Assembly (NCBI GenBank): GCA_965602635.1
Contig: CBFCZU010000197.1
Span: 1 to 7,938 of the forward strand
DNA: 7,938 nt
Origin: CBFCZU01 sp965602635
GTDB lineage: Bacteria; Planctomycetota; Phycisphaerae; SM23-33
Direction: 5' to 3'
This document shows, one piece after another, positions 1-5,698 of this stretch. Below the pieces are notes generated by a model that saw only the letters and a list, made by a program, of their open reading frames with translations, made no database searches and had not been told where the DNA came from. Numbering within the stretch: position 1 is the stretch's first letter; each line of letters begins with the position of its first letter. Made by a program: the position numbers and the translations under genes.

Positions 1-2
1 AC

Positions 3-695
3 CGCCACAGCAACTTCCAGAACTGGTGCACCTGCGAGAACTCCGACATGTTCACGTACGTCGGGTGCCACTACGTTGACCTGGTGCACTTCATCACCGG
101 CCTGCTGCCCAGCAGCGTGTCGCTCTACGGCGTCGTCGAGAAATACCCCAACGGCAACGAGGGCTACCTGTGGACCGACGGGAGGGTGACGTGGGAGAAC
201 GAAGCGTTCCTGAGCGTGCTCAACGGCATGGGCTACCCCGACGCCGGCCCCGGCGGCAACAGCCAGGGGATTACCATGTTCTGTGACGGGCCCGCCGACG
301 GCTGCCTGATCCGCCACAGCGACCAGTACCGCGGCGTCGTCCACTCCTACACCGAGGCCGCCCCAGAGGCGGGCGAGACGGTGTACGCCGAGCCCAACCC
401 CGATTACTTCCGCCTGCTGGACCTAGGCGACGGCGGGCTCACCCCCGTCGGCTACGGGCACCGATCGGTGGAGTTCATCATCAACACCATCCTGCGAGTC
501 GAGGCCGAGGGCGGCGACGACCTGGCCAAGCGCAGGGGGCTCCTGAAGAAGATCGACCAGGCCGGCATCGTCGCCACCGCCGCCAACAGCAGCTACAACG
601 AGCTGGTCGTCGAGGCCGGGCGAATGTCGCTCGCCAACGGCGGCAAGGAAGCCGTCATCGAATACGGAGACAAACCCCACGTGCATCTGCGGTGA
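3..695 (+). CDS. Gfo/Idh/MocA-family oxidoreductase, C-terminal part (5' end outside window)
   Basis: This is an open frame from the window edge to TGA at 693-695, about 230 residues. It lacks the N-terminal NAD(P)-binding Rossmann domain, which lies upstream of the window. What is visible matches the C-terminal alpha/beta substrate domain of this family. Near its start is a Gly-Cys-His-Tyr-Val-Asp segment (residues 21-26 of the visible part) followed by Phe-Ile-Thr-Gly, the place where family members carry their conserved active-site His and the helix leading to a Gly turn. Members oxidise or reduce hydroxyls of sugars, cyclitols and related compounds with NAD(P). The substrate cannot be read from this fragment. 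The stop lies 44 bases before the preferred start of the aminotransferase, so co-transcription is likely. Family assignment is fairly secure; specific function is unknown. Confidence 0.8.
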   Translation, partial: RHSNFQNWCTCENSDMFTYVGCHYVDLVHFITGLLPSSVSLYGVVEKYPNGNEGYLWTDGRVTWENEAFLSVLNGMGYPDAGPGGNSQGITMFCDGPADGCLIRHSDQYRGVVHSYTEAAPEAGETVYAEPNPDYFRLLDLGDGGLTPVGYGHRSVEFIINTILRVEAEGGDDLAKRRGLLKKIDQAGIVATAANSSYNELVVEAGRMSLANGGKEAVIEYGDKPHVHLR

Positions 696-739
696 GCCCC
701 TGGCGCGCATGCCGCAGAGACATCATCGAGAGCATCGCA

Positions 740-2113
740 ATGGCAACCAAAGAGTTCCCCCTGGTCCCCGAGGACGTCAAGCCCGTCGAGACGCCGTATC
801 GCCGCGTTCAGACGCAACTGCCCGTGCCGGAGTCGGTGGAGACGCTGAAGCGCATGCGCGACCTCGAGCCGCGCTCCATGGGCGGCCAGCCGCCGATCAT
901 CTGGCACCACGGCAGCGGCGAGCGGGTGTTCGACCCGTACGGCAACATGTTCCTGGACTTCTCGTCCGGGGTGCTGGTGACCGCCAGCGGGCACGGGCAT
1001 CCGCGGATCTGCAAGGCCATCGCCGACATGGCAGGCCAGGGCCTCTACCACGCCTACTGCTTCCCCACCCAGGCCCGCGCCGACCTGGTGGCCAAGATCA
1101 CCGCCCTGCTGCCCGAGCCGCTCGCCAAGGTCTTCCTGCTGACCACCGGCGGCGAGGCCACCGAGTGCTGCATCAAGCTGGCGCGTACCCGGGGGCTGGC
1201 GCTCGGCGGGCCGAAGAAAAGCGTGCTCGTGACCTTCGACAACGCCTTCCACGGCCGGACGATGGGCGCCCAGTGGGCCGGCGGATCGCCCGGGGCCAAG
1301 GCCTGGCTGGGCGACGGCGACGCGCGGTTCGTCCAGGTGCCCTACCCCGACGGCTTCCGCCAGAAGGACGTCTCCTTCGACGTGTTCGCCAGGTCTCTCG
1401 CCGAGCAAGGCATCAGCCCCGACGACGTCTGCGGCGTGATGAGCGAGACCTACCAGGGCTGCAACGCCACGCTCATGCCGGCCGGGTACGCTCGCGAGCT
1501 GCGCACCTTCTGCGACGAGCACCAGGCGGCGCTGATCTTCGACGAGATCCAGGCCGGCTTCGGGCGCTGCGGCAAGCTGTTCGGGTTCATGCACTACGGC
1601 GTCGTTCCCGACCTGGTGGCCTGCGGCAAGGGCATCTCCGGCGGGATGCCGCTATCGGCGGTGCTCGGCACGCCCGAGCTGATGGACCAGTACGGGCCCG
1701 GCGAGATGACGAGCACTCACTCGGCCAACCCCGTGTGCGCCGCCGCCGCGCTGGCGAACCTCGAGACCATCGAGGCGGAGGGCCTGATCGAGCGTGCGGC
1801 CGGGCTGGGCGAGGTGCTGGCCGACGGCGCCGGCGCCATCAAGGACGCCAGCGGCGGGAAGGTTCAGCACGTGGCCTCGGCTGGGATGGTAGCGGCCCTG
1901 CAATTCACCAAGGCGGGCACCACCGAGGCGGCGCCCGACGCCGCCTGGCAGTTCACCTGGGAGGCTGTCAAGCGCGGCATCATGCTGTTCGCCCCGGTGG
2001 GCGTCGGCGGCTGCGCCGTCAAGCTCAACCCCCCGCTGGTGATCGCGGAGGAAGCGATGAAAGAGGGCCTGGCGGTTCTGGAGGAGATCGCCGCCGAGAT
2101 GGCGCGGGGCTGA
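740..2113 (+). CDS. Class III PLP-dependent aminotransferase, substrate unknown
   Basis: A 457-residue protein of typical length for the ornithine/GABA aminotransferase fold (fold type I, cytosolic). Visible landmarks are a phosphate-binding stretch TTGGEATE (135-142, usually SGTEANE-like); FHGRT with His171, expected to stack on the cofactor ring; FDEIQAGFGR with Asp268, which pairs with the pyridine nitrogen; Lys297 in CGKGISGGMP, the Schiff-base lysine; and a STHSANPVCAAAA segment near the end of the large domain. I chose ATG at 740 because GAGAG at 728-732 sits 7 bases upstream and the MATKEF start is compact. An in-frame GTG at 692, overlapping the previous stop as GTGA, would add 16 residues with no recognisable similarity and no close ribosome site. 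It is not HemL-like at the N-terminus, so a glutamate-1-semialdehyde aminomutase role is not supported. Pairing with a Gfo/Idh/MocA enzyme suggests oxidation of an alcohol to a ketone followed by transamination; this is inference. Confidence 0.88.
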   Translation: MATKEFPLVPEDVKPVETPYRRVQTQLPVPESVETLKRMRDLEPRSMGGQPPIIWHHGSGERVFDPYGNMFLDFSSGVLVTASGHGHPRICKAIADMAGQGLYHAYCFPTQARADLVAKITALLPEPLAKVFLLTTGGEATECCIKLARTRGLALGGPKKSVLVTFDNAFHGRTMGAQWAGGSPGAKAWLGDGDARFVQVPYPDGFRQKDVSFDVFARSLAEQGISPDDVCGVMSETYQGCNATLMPAGYARELRTFCDEHQAALIFDEIQAGFGRCGKLFGFMHYGVVPDLVACGKGISGGMPLSAVLGTPELMDQYGPGEMTSTHSANPVCAAAALANLETIEAEGLIERAAGLGEVLADGAGAIKDASGGKVQHVASAGMVAALQFTKAGTTEAAPDAAWQFTWEAVKRGIMLFAPVGVGGCAVKLNPPLVIAEEAMKEGLAVLEEIAAEMARG

Positions 2114-2159
2114 TCGCACGCCAGAACGCGGGGCGGCGGCCGGCGGGCCGGAAGGCAAC

Positions 2160-3299
2160 ATGATATCGATTTCGACCCTTTACTGCGGCAGGAGGCTGCC
2201 GTCGCACCAGCTCCGCTACGGGCGGCCGTCCGCGGCCGGACCGGTGGTGGTGTTCAACTGCACCGCCCGGTGCAACCTCGCCTGCGCCCACTGCTACAGC
2301 GCCTCGACGGCGGCCGCCCCGGGCGATGAGCTGTCCACGGCGGACGCCAAGCGGCTGCTGGACGATCTGGCCGACGCCGGCACGCCGGTGGTGCTCTTCT
2401 CCGGCGGCGAGCCGACCCTCCGCGAGGACCTGCCCGACCTGATCGCCCACGCCGCGGGCGCGGGCATCCGGGCGGTGATATCCAGCAACGGCACGACGAT
2501 CACGCCGGCGGCGGCGCGGCGCCTGGCCGACGCAGGGGCAGCCTACGTAGGCGTCAGCATCGACGGGACGGAGCAGACGCACGACAGCTTCCGCGGCTGC
2601 ACGGGGTCGTTCGCGGCCGCGATGGCGGGAATCGACGCCTGCCGACACGCCGGCGTCAAGGTCGGACTGCGGATGACACTGACCAGACGCAACGCCGACC
2701 AGGTCGAGCACGTCTTCGGGCTGCTCACCGCCCACGAGATCCCGCGCGTCTGCTTCTACCACCTCGTGTACGTCGGCCGGGGGGCGGGACTCCGCGGCGA
2801 CGACCTCTCCCCCGACCAACGCCGCGACGCGCTGGACCGCATCATGGGCCTGGCCGCCGCCCACGAGCAGGTCGAGGTGCTCACTGTGGACAATCACGCC
2901 GACGGACCTTACGTGTACCTGCGGCTTCTCCGCGAGGACACCGCGCGGGCGGCCGAGGCGCTGGATCTGCTGCGGGCAAACCGCGGCAACGCCTCGGGCG
3001 TGCGTCTGGCGTGCGTCGGCCCCAACGGCAACGTCCTGCCGGATCAGTTCTCCGACGGGCAGCGGCTGGGCAACGTCCGCGACAGGCCCTTCGGCGAGAT
3101 CTGGACCGACGGGTCCAGCGAGCTTCTGGCCGGGCTGCGGCGTTTCCCGCGGCAGGTGACAGGGCGGTGCGGCACGTGCCGCTGGCTGGAGGTCTGCAAC
3201 GCCAACCTCCGCGCCCGGGCCGAGGCCGCCACCGGCGACTTCTGGGCATCCGACCCGAGCTGCCACTTGACGGACGAGGAGATACGCCCGCCGGCTTGA
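2160..3299 (+). CDS. ahbC: AhbC, radical SAM 12,18-didecarboxysiroheme deacetylase
   Basis: A 379-residue radical SAM/SPASM enzyme of the NirJ/AhbC family. AhbC removes the acetate side chains of 12,18-didecarboxysiroheme to give Fe-coproporphyrin III in the siroheme-dependent heme pathway. The N-terminus begins MISISTLYCG and continues to LRYG, which I recall as characteristic of AhbC. The SAM-cluster motif is Cys38-x3-Cys42-x2-Cys45, and GGEP lies at 82-85. The family signatures YHLVYVGRG, VEVLTVDNHADGPY and DQF follow. C-terminal auxiliary-cluster cysteines are Cys285, Cys337, Cys340, Cys346 and Cys368, ending in LTDEEI. Where relatives usually read Cys-Gly-Gly-Asn, this one has Cys346-Asn-Ala-Asn. 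GGAAGG at 2150-2155 precedes ATG by 4 bases. The next gene, 13 bases on, is ahbD, which favours heme b over heme d1 (NirJ) as the product; nothing else of a nir cluster is visible. Confidence 0.85.
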   Translation: MISISTLYCGRRLPSHQLRYGRPSAAGPVVVFNCTARCNLACAHCYSASTAAAPGDELSTADAKRLLDDLADAGTPVVLFSGGEPTLREDLPDLIAHAAGAGIRAVISSNGTTITPAAARRLADAGAAYVGVSIDGTEQTHDSFRGCTGSFAAAMAGIDACRHAGVKVGLRMTLTRRNADQVEHVFGLLTAHEIPRVCFYHLVYVGRGAGLRGDDLSPDQRRDALDRIMGLAAAHEQVEVLTVDNHADGPYVYLRLLREDTARAAEALDLLRANRGNASGVRLACVGPNGNVLPDQFSDGQRLGNVRDRPFGEIWTDGSSELLAGLRRFPRQVTGRCGTCRWLEVCNANLRARAEAATGDFWASDPSCHLTDEEIRPPA

Positions 3300-3312
3300 C
3301 GGGAAGCAGAGC

Positions 3313-4395
3313 ATGAACACGCCACACCAAGACGCCGCCGGCGGAGGCCAGCCCTTGCGGCTGCTCTTCTGGGAGAGCACGGCCGCGTGCAACCTTCGCT
3401 GCGTCCACTGCCGCCGGCTGGACGCGGGCGACTCAAGCGGCGAGGAGCTGACCACCGACCAGGCCCGCCGGCTGATCGACTCGGCCGCCGAGCTGGGCAG
3501 GCCCATCTTCGTCTTCTCCGGGGGCGAGCCGCTGCTGCGGGGCGACTGGGAGGCCCTCGCCGCCCACGCCCGCGCCCGGGACCTGCCGGCCGCCCTGGCG
3601 ACCAACGGCACGCTCATCGACGACGCCCTAGCCGGGCGGGTTGCCGCGGCGGGCTTCAGCCGCGTCTCCGTCAGCCTGGACGCGCCCGAGGCCAAGGCAC
3701 ACGACGCCTTCCGGGGCGTCAGCGGCGCTTTCGACGCGGCCATCGGCGGCATAGAGGCCCTGCGCCGCGCCGACGTCGCAGTCCAGATCAACACCACCGT
3801 CTTCGCCGGCAACGCCGACCGGCTCGACGCCATGTACGCCCTGGCCGAGGGCCTCGGGGCCGTCGCCCTGCACCTGTTCGTCCTCGTCCCCGTCGGCTGC
3901 GGCCTGGAGCTGGCCGAGGGCGAGCAGATCACGCCCGCCCAGTGCGAGCAGACCCTGGAGTGGCTCTGCCGCCGCCAGGCGGCCGGCGGGCTGGAGCTGA
4001 GGGCGACGTGCGCACCGATGTACTACCGCGTGGCCGCCCAGTGGCTCGACAACAGCCCCGCCGCCGCCGGGGCCGACCGCCTCCGCGCGGGCCTCCGCAG
4101 CCGCGGGTGCCTGGCCGGGATCGCCGTCATATTCGTCTCCCACACCGGCGACGTCTTTCCCTGCGGCTACCTGCCCGTCAAGTGCGGCAGCGTACTGGAC
4201 GACGACCTCCGGGAGATCTGGACCGGCTCGCCCCTGCTGGGCGAGCTGCGGAACTTCGACCTGCTGGCGGGCAAGTGCGGACGGTGCGAGTTCAAGGCCG
4301 TCTGCGGCGGCTGCCGCGCCCGCGCCTTCGCCTCGACCGACGAATGGCTGGCGCCCGACCCGCTCTGTCCATACGAGCCGCGATCACGACAATAG
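3313..4395 (+). CDS. ahbD: AhbD, radical SAM heme synthase (Fe-coproporphyrin III to heme b)
   Basis: A 360-residue radical SAM/SPASM enzyme. AhbD oxidatively decarboxylates two propionates of Fe-coproporphyrin III to vinyl groups, giving heme b, independently of oxygen. The SAM-cluster motif is Cys26-x3-Cys30-x2-Cys33 (sequence CNLRCVHC), with GGEP at 70-73. AhbD-like signatures are INTTV, LHLFVLVPVG, RATCAPMYYR, RGCLAG (Cys266), SHTGDVFPCGY (Cys284) and Cys291. The C-terminal cluster reads Cys322-x2-Cys325-x5-Cys331-x2-Cys334, followed by RARAF, and ends with Cys352 in DPLCPYEP. All expected auxiliary-cluster cysteines appear present, so the enzyme looks intact. GGGAAG at 3301-3306 is 6 bases from ATG. 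The 13-base gap from ahbC implies co-translation and consecutive steps. A related SPASM peptide-modifying enzyme is possible in principle, but no precursor peptide is seen and the signatures fit AhbD well. Confidence 0.87.
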   Translation: MNTPHQDAAGGGQPLRLLFWESTAACNLRCVHCRRLDAGDSSGEELTTDQARRLIDSAAELGRPIFVFSGGEPLLRGDWEALAAHARARDLPAALATNGTLIDDALAGRVAAAGFSRVSVSLDAPEAKAHDAFRGVSGAFDAAIGGIEALRRADVAVQINTTVFAGNADRLDAMYALAEGLGAVALHLFVLVPVGCGLELAEGEQITPAQCEQTLEWLCRRQAAGGLELRATCAPMYYRVAAQWLDNSPAAAGADRLRAGLRSRGCLAGIAVIFVSHTGDVFPCGYLPVKCGSVLDDDLREIWTGSPLLGELRNFDLLAGKCGRCEFKAVCGGCRARAFASTDEWLAPDPLCPYEPRSRQ

Positions 4396-4429
4396 GAGGG
4401 CCGCCGCGGCGAGAAAGGAAGGAACGCCG

Positions 4430-5581
4430 ATGTCCGACAAGCCGTCGATCGAGACGAAGCTTTACACGCTCAACGACGGCCGGGATGCCAGCATGCAGGA
4501 CCTGCTGGACTACTTCGCCAAGCAGGGCGCGCTGCGCGTCTCGGACCTGCACCTGAAGGTCGGCTGCCCGCCGGCGTACCGGATGGACGGCGCCCTTCAG
4601 AAGCTCAGCGGCCCGCCGCTGGACGATCCCACGGTGCTGGCCCTCGCCTCAACCATGCTCGAGGAGCCGGAGCTGGACGCACTGGCGGCAGACCGGGCCG
4701 TGGACAGCTCGTACATCACAGAGAAGATGCAGTTCCGGCTCAACTGCTTCTACGAGAGCCAGGGCCTGGCCGTGGCCATAAGGGCCCTCGACGCCGAGCC
4801 CATCCCCGTCGAGAAGATCGGCTTTCCCAACAAGGTCTGGGAGGACATCGTGGACAAGCAGTGGGGCCTGGTGCTGGTGACGGGGATCACCGGGGCGGGC
4901 AAGTCAACCACCATCGCCTCGCTGATCGGGCGGATCGCCGACACACGCCCCTGCCGGATCATCACCATGGAGGACCCCATCGAGTATCGCCTCCACGGCA
5001 AGTCGGGCGTGATCTCGCAGCGCGAGGTTGGGCGCGACGTGCCCAGCTTCGCCCGCGGGCTGCGCGACTGCCTCCGCGAGGACCCCGACGTGATCTTCGT
5101 CGGCGAGATGCGCGACCGGGAGTCGGCCACCTGGACCCTGACCGCGGCCGAGACCGGGCACCTGGTCTTCTCCACGCTGCACACACGCGACGCCCGCGGC
5201 TCGGTCACGCGGCTGCTGGACATGTTCGGCGCCAATCAGCAGGACGAGGTGGCCAGCCAGCTCTCGCTCGGCCTGAGCCACATCATCTCGCAGAAACTCA
5301 TACCCCGAGCCGACGGCAACGGGCGCGTCGTCGCCATGGAAATCGCCAACAACACCTACGCCATCTCGAACATCATCCGCCAGCGGAAGCTGGAACAGAT
5401 GTACACCCAGCTCCAGACCAGGACCAAGGACGTCCCGGCCGAGCGGATGCTGACCCTTGAGCGGTCCTTGGCGACACTGGTCCGCGCCGGCGCGGTCACG
5501 GCCTTCGAGGCCGAGAGGTACGCCAACCACCCGGCCGCGTTCGCGGACGAGCTGAGACGCGTCGAGCAAGAGGGGCCGTAG
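4430..5581 (+). CDS. PilT/PilU-family type IV pilus-type retraction ATPase
   Basis: A 383-residue hexameric secretion ATPase of the PilT/PilU branch, which powers pilus retraction from the cytoplasmic face of the inner membrane. Residues 1 to about 130 form the PAS-like N-terminal domain (SDLHLKVGCPPAYRMDG; then RLNCFYE and AIRAL). The RecA-like core holds Walker A GITGAGKST with Lys158, the Asp box TMEDPIEY (Glu181-Asp182), Walker B LREDPDVIFVGEMRD with Glu226, and the His box AAETGHLVFSTLHT (His244, His251). AISNIIRQ, then EQMYTQLQT, matches the AIRNLIRE-type C-terminal motif of PilT. All catalytic residues are present. The length is nearer PilU than the roughly 345-residue PilT, because of about 25 extra N-terminal residues and a C-terminal tail. 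A strong ribosome site (AGGAAGGA, 4416-4423) precedes ATG. It lies 34 bases after ahbD with no pilus gene beside it. Its stop codon falls inside an ACR3-like remnant, so its last residues may not be the ancestral ones. Confidence 0.9.
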   Translation: MSDKPSIETKLYTLNDGRDASMQDLLDYFAKQGALRVSDLHLKVGCPPAYRMDGALQKLSGPPLDDPTVLALASTMLEEPELDALAADRAVDSSYITEKMQFRLNCFYESQGLAVAIRALDAEPIPVEKIGFPNKVWEDIVDKQWGLVLVTGITGAGKSTTIASLIGRIADTRPCRIITMEDPIEYRLHGKSGVISQREVGRDVPSFARGLRDCLREDPDVIFVGEMRDRESATWTLTAAETGHLVFSTLHTRDARGSVTRLLDMFGANQQDEVASQLSLGLSHIISQKLIPRADGNGRVVAMEIANNTYAISNIIRQRKLEQMYTQLQTRTKDVPAERMLTLERSLATLVRAGAVTAFEAERYANHPAAFADELRRVEQEGP

Positions 5582-5676
5582 GCGTGCTGATCGAGGTGCC
5601 GGTCATGCTGATGCTCGTCAAGATCTGCCTGAAGACACAGAACTGGTTCGGCCGGGCGGAACCCTCGGCGCCTTGA
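5578..5676 (+). pseudogene. Remnant of an ACR3-type arsenite permease C-terminus
   Basis: Read in the frame beginning at 5578, different from the ATPase frame, the sequence gives VGVLIEVPVMLMLVKICLKT followed by QNWF and a short tail, ending at TGA 5674-5676. From memory, bacterial ACR3 (arsenite/H+ antiporter) proteins end in almost this pattern: VGVLxEVPVML, then a hydrophobic stretch, a short basic segment and WF. It corresponds to the end of the last membrane helix and the cytoplasmic tail. Upstream in the same frame, 5461-5577 is open but reads as low-complexity Arg/Gly-rich shadow of the ATPase gene, so the rest of the permease is absent. The ATPase stop TAG (5579-5581) lies within the Val-Gly codons of the remnant. 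I infer a deletion or illegitimate junction near 5570-5578. Alternatively GTG 5584 starts a 30-residue single-helix peptide. The match rests on recalled family sequence, not a search. Confidence 0.6.
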
Positions 5677-5698
5677 GAGTGCCACCGGGGCGGGCGGG

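Noticed and set aside
692..739. GTG start at 692 extending the aminotransferase by 16 residues.
   Set aside because: No close ribosome site and no family-like sequence in the extension; ATG 740 has GAGAG 7 bases upstream. It remains possible because the GTGA overlap suggests coupling.
593..1594. A 333-codon open frame on the minus strand opposite the aminotransferase.
   Set aside because: Low-complexity Ala/Gly/His-rich translation with no recognisable motif; a shadow of the real gene.
740..2113. The aminotransferase as HemL, linking it to the heme genes.
   Set aside because: Its N-terminal region and phosphate-binding motif resemble ornithine/GABA-type enzymes and lack HemL hallmarks.
709..2163. 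A 484-codon plus-strand frame overlapping the aminotransferase.
   Set aside because: Arg-rich out-of-frame translation; the other frame holds all PLP-enzyme motifs.
2025..3932. A 635-codon open frame on the minus strand opposite ahbC and ahbD.
   Set aside because: Its translation is Arg/Ala/Pro/Ser-rich without domains and it lies opposite two well-conserved genes; long antisense frames are expected at this GC content.
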